From: Azolla caroliniana
Lineage: Eukaryota; Polypodiophyta
Direction of reading: 5' to 3'
DNA: 64,000 nucleotides
Assembly: GCA_043228905.1 (NCBI GenBank)
Contig: JBHGNT010000009.1
Location: 15,624,001-15,688,000, forward strand
Positions 54,602 to 64,000 of this stretch are shown here, piece by piece (position 1 is the stretch's first letter; each line of letters opens with the position of its first letter). The position numbers and the translations under genes are program-made. Under the pieces are notes generated by a model that had not been told where the DNA came from, made no database searches, and saw nothing but the letters and a program-made list of their open reading frames with translations.

Positions 54602-54911
54602 ACACTGTTACGTGCACTAATCTCGTGCAAAACAACAATGACAACAACCAACTAAAAGTTTGCCCTAAGTCATATTTATACCAATATGACTTTTCGGCTA
54701 TTTACAAATATAGCCTCTATGGACTCTCAGAAACATATTTACGAATATGTCTCTTCATCCGGTGAGCACTCCTCACCGGGTGTACACCATCCGGCTATCC
54801 GTAGCCGGGTACTCCTCATCCGGTTTCGGCCTCGGCCTATCGGCCTCGACCAAGTTTGTTCATCAGCATTGGTCTTCTCCCTTCCCATCCGGGGGGACCT
54901 GTCTCCCAAAA
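54273..54911 (-). repeat. 3' LTR of copia I
   Basis: Contains a (CT)n tract at about 54548-54595. Its right end is degraded (CCCAAAAA instead of CCCAACA). Confidence 0.85.
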
Positions 54912-54915
54912 AACT

Positions 54916-57866
54916 CCCCCTTCACTCCGGCATGGGGTGTCTTACTAGTCCGATCCTCTTCCGGCATGCATCCAGCTTGTCGGGTATCAGCACTTTGGTC
55001 AGCATATCTGACCCGTTCTCAGCCGTGTGGATCTTCGTCAGTGCGAACTCCTGGTCATCTACTCTTTCCCGGATCCAGTGATACCTTCGTTGAATATGCT
55101 TCGTCTGGGAATGGTAGGCCCCATTCTTAGCAAGGTGGATGGCACTTTGACTGTCGCAATAGAGTCGGTATTCATATTGCCGGATACCGAGCTCTCCGAT
55201 GAAGTCCTTCATCCATAATATTTCCTTGCCGGCTTCCAGAACTGCCATGTACTCCGCCTCCGTGGTTGACAATGCAACCGTCTTCTACAGCCTCGACTGC
55301 CACGAGACAGCTCCCCCTGCATATGTCATTACATACCCGGATGTAGACTGGCTGGTATCCACATCAGCCGACATGTCCGAATCGGTGAAACTGTCAAGTT
55401 GAGGTTTTCCGGAGCCGAATCGGAGACACATATTTGAAGTGCCCTTCAAATACCAGAGTATCCATTTGATCGTGTTCCAATGCTCCTTGCCGGGATTGCT
55501 CATAAACCGGCTCACCACTCCGACTGCGTATCCTATATCCGGTCGGGTACACACCATTGCGTACATCAAGCTCCCGACGGCAGAGGCATATGGAATCTTC
55601 ATCATATCCGCCTTCTCTGCTTTCGTCTTCGGGCTTTGCTTACCGGATAGCCTGCAGTTTGCCGGAAGTGTCGATCCGACCGGTTTCGCATCTGACATGT
55701 TGAACCGGTAAAGCACCTTTGTCATGTACTTCTCCTGTGACAGCCACAATTGCTTCATTGCCCGGTTCTGAATAATATGCATGCCCAGCATCTGTCTTGC
55801 CAGACCCAAGTCTTTCATTGAGAAGGTCCGGTTGAGGGCCTTCTTCAGCATCCGTATTTTGACTTGGTCTCGTCCGATGATCAACATGTCATCCACGTAC
55901 AGGAGGAGTATCAGGAAGTCGCCTCCTTCGAACTTCTTCACAAACACGCAGTGATCGGCCTACGTCTTGTGGTACCCTTGGTCGGTAATGAAGGAATCAA
56001 ACTTCCGGTACCATTGTCGGGGAGCCTGCTTTAGTCCGTACAGGCTCTTCTTCAGCCGGCATACCAAGTTCTCCTTCCCTTTCTCCACAAATCCCTCCGG
56101 TTGCTGCATGTAGATCTCCTCTTCGAGGTCGCCGTGAAGGAATGTTGTCTTCACGTTCAGCTGTTCTACCTCGAGGTCCATGCTTGCCGCTATACTCAGC
56201 ACCGTCCGGATGGAGGTCATCTTTACTACCGGGGCAAATATCTCGTCAAAATCCACACCCTTTTTCTACTGGAACCCCTTCACCACGATCCTGGCTTTGT
56301 ATCTCAGGGGGTTGCCAGCATCTCCCGGTTTCAACTTGTAGACCCACTTATTTCAGAGTGCCCGCTTTCCTTTCGGCAACTCCACCAATTCGTACGTGTG
56401 GTTCTCATGTAGGGAATCCATCTCGTCCTGCATGGCACTTAACCTTTTTTGGTTGTGGGTGTCATCCTTTGCTTCTTCGAAGCTTTCTGGCTCCCCCTCA
56501 TCGGTTAGCAGCACATGCTCTGCATCCGGAAATCTCCGGGGGGGCCTTCTCTCTCTTAGAGGATATCTCCGTCTCCGGGGTTCGGTAACCGGCTCCTCTA
56601 TTTGCTCTTCATCCGAATCTGATTCGGGGTCTTGGCCGGTTCCGGTTTCAGCTTCCTCTACTTCTTCTTCTGCTGGTTCGGTATCCTCACCGTAACCAGC
56701 TGGTTCCTCGAGTGCTAACCGGTCTCTTGTCGGTTGGGTCTGCTCATCGTAGAATCAATCATTACCGGTCGACTCAGAGTTCATTATCTTCTTCTCCAAC
56801 TCCCAGTCGGCGGGCGTCTTGTCCTCCATGAAGATAATATCTCGACTCTGGAATACCTTCTTGTCGACCGGGTCCCACACTCGGTAGCCGAACTCATTGT
56901 CGCCGTAACCGAGGAATATGCATGGTCGGGTCTTTGGATCTAACTTTCCTCTCCGGTCCTTAGCTACATGCACATACGCGAGACACCTGAACACCTTCAG
57001 ATGCCGGTAGGACACTTCCTTACCGGTCCAAACTCTCTGTGGCGTGTCTCCGTCCAAGGGTACTGAGGGTGATCTATTTATCACGTATGTCTCTGTCGAC
57101 AATGCCTCGGCCCAAAACTTCTTGGGTAGTTTTGCATGCGCTAGCATACTCCGGACCCTCTCCATTATGGTCTGGTTCATCCTCTCGGCCAGCCCGTTTA
57201 GTTCTGGCGTCTTTGGCACGGTAAGTTCGAGCCGGATTCCCTTCATGCGGCAGTACTCCTCGAACTGCCCCCGGTATTCTCCTTCATTATCTGCTCGAAC
57301 CGCCTTCAGCTTCCGGCCGGTTTCTCTTTCCACTCTTGCGTGGAGCTCTTTGAAGACAGATAACACCTGATCCTTCGTCTTCAACGGTGTGGCCCACAGC
57401 TTCCGGTTGTGGTCATCTATGAACGTCACAAAGTACTGCACTCCGGCATGTGACTTCGTGTCTACTTGACACACATCCGTATGCACCAACTCCAGTGGTG
57501 CATTACGTCTCATCGGTGGCCTTGGTCGGAAGGAGGTCCGGTTTTGCTTACCGGCCAGACAATCAGTGCACTTCTCCAAGTGCACGTTCTTCACTAGAAT
57601 GAGATTGTCGTCTGCAAGCCTCTTCATCCCCTTCTCGCTCATGTGAAACAGCCTTTTGTGCCACAGCTCACCGGCAGTGTCGGATGCCACATTCACTTCC
57701 TCCGGACATAACCGGGCATTCATCAGGTACAGTCTGTTGACCTTCCGGGCCCAAGCCACAATCAGGCTCCCTTTGCTGAATTTCATGACACCGTTCCGGA
57801 TGCTACCCGTGTAGCCTTCATCATCTAGCTGACCGGCTGATATCAGGTTCAGACGAACCTCCGGAA
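54916..57866 (-). pseudogene. Copia I integrase, reverse transcriptase and RNase H
   Basis: 57786-56755: HKRLFHMSEKGMKRL, CTDCLAGKQ, LVHTDVCQ, RADNEGEYRG (Gly to Glu next to the catalytic Asp), NGLAERMNQT. Reverse transcriptase in pieces at 56256-55960 and 55947-55285 (LLLYVDDMLIIGRDQ), RNase H including YTDSD-equivalent FTDSDMSADVD and STTEAEYMAVLEAGKE down to 54922. Several stops. Confidence 0.85.
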
Positions 57867-58958
57867 CGTGTCAGACATCCTTCAGCAGCAACTTGCATCC
57901 GGTTGGTATTGACAGCCACACGTCTCCTATGCCGACAATTCGGCATGTACCTTCATTCCCCATCCGGACACAGCCATGATCACCGACTGAGTAGGATGAG
58001 AAGCATTTCCGGTCCGGGGTAAGGTGGAACGACGCTCCGGAGTCTACCACCCAGGTCATCTCGTCGCCGGCAAGGTTTATCTCACTCTCCTCGGTGATGA
58101 GCATCAACTCTTCTTCACTTGCCGCGATTGCCGTCGTCCCCTTCCGGTCCGGCCCCCTCCGGTCTTTATCATTCCGGTCTGGTATCCGCTTCGAATCGGT
58201 ACCGTCGGTTTCCTTGTCCTTTCGGAAATGCCAACAGTTCTTCTGGAAGTGTCCCGACTTGCCGCAATAGAAGCAAGTAGGTCTCCCCCTTGACTTTGAC
58301 CGTGTCCCCGACTTCTCCCGATTCTGGGGACTACGGTTTCTTTGTCTTCCATGTTCCGATTTGGTAAGGAGCGCTTTGGAGTCGGAGCTCATATCTTTAT
58401 CTTTCTGACGCGCCTCCTCATCTAGCAAGCTCGACTTTACTCTTGCTAGGGATAACCGCTTTCCTTCCAACCCGGCGTTGCCCAAAGTGACAACCAGCAT
58501 CTCCCAGCTATCCGGGAGGGAACCGAGCAGGAGTAACGCTAGTACCTCATCAGCGAGAGGTACTTCCAATGAAGTTGCCTGGTGGATCAGGCATTCATGT
58601 GCTCCGCCATGTTGGAGCCATCTTGGTACCAGAGTCTTACTAGCTTCCGGAATACCAAAACTTGATTCACAACATTTTTGTTTTGAAACATTATGCCGAT
58701 CTTCTCCCAGAGCTCATGAGCCTTTCTCTCTTCATTGAAGTTGTTGTACAGGCTCATGTCGATGAAGCACCGTATGTACGCCGTTGTCTTCATGTGCATC
58801 ACCTCCCATATCGCGGCGTCGATTTTGTCCGGTCTCTTGTCCCCGAACTGAACCGGCAGCCAGAGGTCTTTAACCACGAGCATGTCCCTCATCTTCGACT
58901 TCCACACTGAATAGTTGGAGCCGGTGAGCTTGAACATGCCGCCAAACGATTCGTCCAT
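57867..58958 (-). pseudogene. Copia I gag and protease
   Basis: 58958-58587: MDESFGGMFKLTGSNYSVW gag N-terminus; frame break; 58569-57871: LLGSLPDSWEMLVVTLG, knuckle CFYCGKSGHFQKNC and protease WVVDSGASFHLTPDRKCF, then a TGA. The gag part is very different from that of F while everything from SSDSKALLT onward is close to F. Confidence 0.85.
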
Positions 58959-58969
58959 TTTCTGTGTCG

Positions 58970-58987
58970 TTTTGCTCTGATACCACT
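58970..58987 (-). promoter_or_regulatory. Primer binding site of copia I
   Basis: Minus strand TGGTATCAGAGC beside the 5' LTR (plus strand GCTCTGATACCA ending at 58985). Confidence 0.85.
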
Positions 58988-59259
58988 TGACGGGAACTTA
59001 AACGCTCCCTATACGCAACGCTCGGCCACAACCGAGCTTAGAATCATACACAGAAAACTAGAAATAATAAACGACACAAGGAGGAGAAGAGTACATAGGA
59101 GGTTTACGTGGAAAACCCCAAACTAGGGAAAAAAAACCACGGCAGTCCACAGGCTGCAAACTGTCACTATGTAAGAATGTACAACAGTGAGTTCACGGAG
59201 GCAGCGACCTCGTGCTCACAATCTTTGCCACAGGCGGCGGTTACAACTGAGGCAGCGAC

Positions 59260-59316
<57 letters not shown>

Positions 59317-59679
59317 CACTGTTACGCGCACTAATCTCGTGCAAAACAACAATGACAACAACCAACTAAAAGTTTGCCCTAAGTCATATTTATACCAATA
59401 TGACTTTTCGGCTATTTACAAATATAGCCTCTATGGACTCTCAGAAACATATTTACGAATATGTCTCTTCATCCGGTGAGCACTCCTCACCGGGTCTACA
59501 CCATCCGGCTCTCTGTAGCCGGGTACTCCTCATCCGGTTCTCACCGGGTCTGCACCATCCGGCTCTCCGTAGCCGAGTACTCCTCATCCGGTTTCGGCCT
59601 TGGCCTATTGGCCTCGACCGAGTTTGTTCATCAGCATTGGTCTTCTCCCTTCCCATCCGGAGGGACCTGTCTCCCAACA
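58988..59679 (-). repeat. 5' LTR of copia I
   Basis: 692 bp; (CT)n at about 59264-59313; TATAAATA on the minus strand near 59390; an additional copy of a block with CACCATCCGGCTCTC and GTAGCCG relative to the other LTR. Confidence 0.87.
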
Positions 59680-60444
59680 CCAGTCCGTCCACCACATTTG
59701 TTGTCAGCCTCAGTCCTGCATTCGGTCATCCCCTCCTTCCCATTGCTCTAGTGTCCTCCATGTCACAGGGTCCTCTTTCTATCAGAGCTTGGTGGCTTGA
59801 TGAAGCCCCATCATATTGTTGTCGTCGTTTGTCGAATTGATATGTTTTTACTACGGTCCAATTCCTTGTGAGTCCATCATCATTTTCAAGTAGGAGGCCC
59901 ATTTTCTCTCTATCTTGAGCATCCACTTCTGTGAGGAATAATAGGATTTTTCTTGTATCGAGTACCGTCCTATCAAGTATTGAGAGACATGCAAACCGCT
60001 TCTCAAACTCTTGAAGTATTATAGTGATGCTCCTTCCTTTTCCATGGGACTTTACCCAATCAATTAGGTCTTTCTTCATCATCTTCGTGGAGACATTGAA
60101 TTTACACTCTTGGAGCAGAACTCTCTCGAACTCCTCCCTATTGTGGCTCTCTGCTTTCATCTCAAGGATCTCTTCATGGGACTCGACATTACCACCCTAG
60201 CAAAGCTACTCAGTCCCTTTGCTTCTAGAATGTCTCTCATGACCATGTCGGTTTTATAAGCTTCTATGTAGAGAGAGAGAGAGTTCATTTCCACTAAATC
60301 AACTACTTGTTTCAATGACCATCTCTATGGTTTTATTTAGCGCAACCTTGTTCTCTCCTTCCTTCATCATTCGGTTCATAGCCGCGAACATCATACTGAC
60401 AAAGTTCTCTCCTTGCATCTTTGAAATTCCCCTCCCTTGCTACT

Positions 60445-60466
60445 CTTTCACGTCGGGTTTACCAAA
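60445..60466 (-). promoter_or_regulatory. Primer site of element J
   Basis: Minus strand TTTGGTAAACCCGACGTGAA, matching the sites of D and E; 27 bp upstream of the J gag ATG. Confidence 0.65.
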
Positions 60467-62400
60467 TAAGTAAACATGTATGTGTGTGCTACTCGGGCAT
60501 GACCATTATTGTGTTATGAGGAGCACGCATGAGGAAATGAGTTACACTAAATATATGTAAATGGTTGAAGGATAGGCAAAGGTATGTCAAGAAGGACATG
60601 AAACAAGACCAAGTCAAAGATAACAAAAAGACATAGGTTGACAATTGTCAAAAGCTTATTTTAGGAATAAAAAGGTCAAGGATTCGAGTCTTGTTTGAAC
60701 TATGAGAAGTTAAGCATATGTTGATGGTATGGATGTGAAGATTATCAGTTTGCTCGCACCCTAAGGATTTGTGTATAGAGTTTTGTTGTCTAGCCCCATG
60801 AGTACGAAATCCTTGATTAAATTGATGGCACACGACCCTTCCTAAAAAATCAAATTGTAATTGGTTAGAAAATCTTTCATTGCATTCGTATTTTTGCCAA
60901 GGATTTCTCTTAAAGACCTCATTCATTCTCAAGTTACCTTCTAGTAATGCCTTACCAGTAGTAATGATTATGTCCCTTTGCATTGCAATGCCCTTCCCTT
61001 TTATCTTGTGTGGCACTTGATGCCACTATTGATCTTTAACATCAGGTTCTACACTAGCATGTACTCTATTATCCTCCCCAACACCTCCAACATACCATGA
61101 ACTTTAGAATCTCACTTTAACCCATGACATGTTCCTTCATCAATGACCATATCAACCATTGATAAGACAATATTCTTCTCAACATCTTCCTTATCTTTTT
61201 CTTTGACATATTTTTCTGTGGATGGTTCACTATGATATTAACATCAACCCATAAAATGCCCCAATTGATCACATTTAAAACAATGTCCTGCAAAAGTCTC
61301 CCACTAAAGATTAAAACAAAATCGACCAAATTGAGATGTATCTATGTATACTCAACCATCCTAGAAGTTTGCAACTTGTGTCCCATAACATACAAAATCC
61401 ACATTTGTTCAAAGAATTAGCATGGGGAGCTACCTATTTGAGACATCAATTTTGGTAATGATTCCCAAAAGAATGAGTTACTACAATCAACAGTCCCCCA
61501 AATTAGACATTATTTTTCAATAGATCTTTATAATCAACCATGGGAACCCAGTTAATCACATGCACTAATCTTCTATAAAAAAAGATTGGTCCTTTGCCAT
61601 CAAATCAATATGATGTTCCAACGATAAAAAACCCACATCATAGAAACCCCATGGACTTGCATATACATGCTCAACACAATTAGGCATTATGAATGAATTC
61701 AACCATTACTTAATCCATGATACTCAAGGAAGTTTACTAGTGAAATACAAAATAACACCACCGTCATAAAACCTGTCAAATGTTGCTAACATGAACTTGG
61801 TCTCCATCACTACCTCCACAACATCCTCTTCTACACAATCCTTAACATCTTTCTCGTTTTTTTTATAAAGTCAAAAAGCAAAGCGTAAACAAAATCACAA
61901 CATATGTGAACATCATAATCATCCCCGATAACATATTTCCCACCAATAATTGCAACTTTTGATATCTTCGCATGATCCGTAGAATCGATACGTTTTTGTT
62001 GTTTGAAAATTTCACAACCATCATCACTACCACACCTATCGACAAGCATCAACACACTTCCTGTTGTATTGGCTAACATCAAAACATAGATTGAAAACAA
62101 ACTTGAGAGGGTGACAAATTTCCTTGTAACATACATTGTATATATTTGGTTCTCAATAGAATTATATCTTTAATTCTTTACATGGTATATAGGTTAATTA
62201 TGAGGACTTAGAATGTATTGCATAAAGAGGAACCTTACAATGTATTCTAGTGTTAGACTTTAGTTCATCAACTAAGTTGTATATGTATTTGCTCACTTTA
62301 GTCATCAACAAGTTGTAGTTATATTTGCTCACTCAGTATTTTTTTTTTCCAAAAAATAAAACTACTTCCATTAGTTAAGGCAATGTACATAGGATAATTT
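60467..62400. other. AT-rich region, mostly without recognisable genes
   Basis: Probably includes the 5' LTR of J next to the primer site, but ends could not be set. Around 61283-61253 the minus strand encodes CFKCDQLGHF, the start of a CCHC knuckle like that in LINE ORF1 proteins; the rest is full of stops. Confidence 0.35.
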
Positions 62401-62571
62401 ACAACTCATATCTTACAAGCCATCTTGCATGTCAAAAGAAAACAATATGTGTAGAGGAAACAACAAAAACAATTCCAAAACACCACATCATTCGATGTGC
62501 ATAGCATTACCCGAACGCATACTCTCCATGTGAGCCTCATACAACCTGAATTCAGCATAGACGTCCTCCAT

Positions 62572-63930
62572 TCACTTCTCATGGTGTTTGAACTTCTCAT
62601 AGATGTTAGGTACACTCCGAGGGAACAACCACCGTGGTGGTTGATAATTCCACTTCGCTTTACCATCCACCATCTGCAACATCGACGCACCGCTCCATTT
62701 AAGAAGGAACCGAGCTCTAGGTTCTTCACTTGCGTCAGAGGACCCTTGAAGACTTTCAAACTCTCCTCGTAACGTAGAAATAAGATTAAACCAAATCATC
62801 ATGAAATTCTCAGCTAGTGGGGTTCGCTTACCTGCGAAAGTCTCCTTGCACCTAGATACCCACACTTGCCAAATCGTAAGGCCGACCACTAATAACCATA
62901 TGTCCACGTAGCGTTCATGTAAGAATAATGAACCTCCTTGAGCTGGTTGTACAGTTCCTTGCATCACCTTTAAAGAAGGACTATTTCCATTCCACCCTTG
63001 AAACCACGAAGTTGATTCAGTGGCCAACCAAGTGACTATTGCGTTCGATACATGAACCTCAACCCCGAACCGAGCCAAGATTCTTAAGCTCCTCGGCCAA
63101 ATTTCTTGGGCTCGTGGGCAACACCACAAACAATGTGTGATGTCCTCCAAGCTCGCACTACAGGCCTTGCAACTACTCATGTCACCTCTATTCCCAAGCC
63201 ACTCTCCCGTTGGAACAGCCTGATGGGTGATTAACCAGAAAAACACTTTGACCCGCTTGAGAAGGGATGAGTTCCATATCCTGCTCTTAGTTCTATCCAC
63301 GAAGACTGAATCGACAACTACATGGGCCCACTTGTTGGCACACTTCTCACGATACCAACCTAACTTTCTCCCCAAGCGCGTCGAGTATTCAAAGAAACCT
63401 AATGATTTATCTTGTTCTCCCTTCCACGTATATTTAGCGGGATCCCATTCTAAGCACTCGAGAGGCTTGCCTTCAACCACGTACAAGATTCAGTCCTCCT
63501 CAACCTCTTCGACTAGTGGATTCACCTTCCATTTCTTTCCGTCTGTTGCCACAATTCTAATTGGGTACCATCATGCACTTTCATCTATTGATCCCAACTG
63601 GACGATCTTCCCATTCTTTCCTAAACCCCTGACATTGATAATTTTTCTGGAATCATCACATTGTCTGAACCATTCACCCTCTTCCTCATTACCAATAGGA
63701 AGCGAGTAGACAGCTATATTGACTAGGTCAAGCATCTTTCTGCCATTTCCCACCTTTCCCACGTCTTCATATAATTTATCACAATTACTGTCGGACAACT
63801 GCATCCAATCTGCCATTGAGTGAATCCCTAGACAATACAATATAGCCCAGGCATACGCTTGCTCTGTCCAAGCATCTTTCCCTCTGGCAATTGTACGGTC
63901 TCGTTCCATAATAGGGGTTGGCACATCCAT
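62572..63930 (-). pseudogene. LINE ORF2 C-terminal remnant with zf-RVT domain
   Basis: One frame with two stops (TGA at 63571-63573 and 63490-63492). 63486-62572 contains SRIWNSSLLKRVKVFFWLITHQAVPTGEWL and CKACSASLEDITHCLWCCPRAQEIW, the zinc-binding region found after the reverse transcriptase of plant non-LTR elements. The upstream part (DAWTEQAYAWAILYCLGI) is not recognised. Reverse transcriptase proper lies beyond or is deleted. Confidence 0.75.
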
Positions 63931-64000
63931 TCAGCACTAGTACTTGGATGATTCCGACTTAGATGCCCACAGAGCATACTCCACTCCACGCCTGCATCAC

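Larger units (their letters stand above)
54273..59679 (-). mobile_element. Copia element I, decayed relative of F
   Basis: LTRs 54273-54911 and 58988-59679 (TGACGGGAACT start). Flanks CCAAT (54268-54272) and CCAGT (59680-59684), a target repeat with one change. Leftward transcription. LTRs differ by a repeat-block copy number and many bases, so it is older than F. Confidence 0.88.
54143..60418 (-). pseudogene. Gag of element J, split by copia I
   Basis: ATG at 60418 (MQGENFVSMMFAAMNRMMKEGENK). After frame breaks, 60160-59726 encodes EEFERVLLQECKFNV and LDRTVLDTRKILLFLTEVDAQDREKM, the gag family of D and E. Copia I interrupts it; on the far side 54267-54143 reads SIDEPMKMMRDLQIAEGR, equivalent to the end of E gag (ELTRAIKDLQIA). 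No pol. A second gag-only relative. Confidence 0.7.

Noticed and set aside
54451-54655. Ser/Leu and Arg/Glu repeat open frames
   Set aside because: Translation of a (CT)n tract in the LTR of copia I.

Overview
This is eukaryotic nuclear DNA that is almost entirely transposable elements nested in one another. The spliced introns, plant-type copia and chromovirus LTR elements and a zf-RVT LINE point to a streptophyte (green plant lineage; a charophyte alga or an early-diverging land plant is my guess, not a species call). I found no ordinary host gene, rRNA or tRNA gene and no CRISPR array.

Layout. 1-3.3 kb: 5' half of a decayed Ty3/gypsy element of Tat/Ogre style on the minus strand, cut by the window edge. 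3.3-14.2 kb: three nested or abutting Ty1/copia elements on the plus strand: A (4.35-9.6 kb) inside the integrase of B (3.3-13.0 kb), with B abutting the remnant of C (13.0-14.2 kb). 14.8-18.4 kb: scrambled pieces of a short-LTR gypsy family, with a 639-bp insertion flanked by 7-bp repeats. 18.67-18.77 kb: assembly gap.

18,790-33,582 is the most interesting object: a TIR DNA transposon (36-bp TIRs, 35/36 identical, 4-bp AAGC flanking repeat). It has two divergent genes. The leftward gene has six exons, all GT-AG, and reads without a stop for 974 aa. It encodes a ParB-like domain fused to a beta-class (N6A/N4C-type) DNA methyltransferase. The rightward gene encodes a DDE/RNase H-like transposase of the DUF7869 kind, split by an intact chromovirus (G1) and carrying one stop. 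The first intron of the methyltransferase gene holds seven 25-bp perfect or near-perfect palindromes, spaced exactly 51 bp centre to centre. ParB-like protein, phased palindrome array, methyltransferase and transposase on one eukaryotic transposon form the candidate undescribed system of this window.

33.6-41.3 kb: a tiny gag-only LTR element (D) carrying an older chromovirus (G2), itself holding a solo LTR. 41.3-53.7 kb: gypsy element E (PBS and gag family shared with D and J) carrying the young copia element F in its pol gene. 53.7-60.5 kb: a gag-only remnant J split by copia I, a relative of F with a different gag. 60.5-64 kb: AT-rich sequence with LINE remnants.

Two mechanistic features of the chromoviruses can be read directly. 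G1 has a -1 frameshift heptamer at its gag stop. In both G1 and G2 the sequence next to the 5' LTR is complementary to the LTR 33 nt downstream of its own TATA box, as expected for Tf1/sushi-type self-priming.
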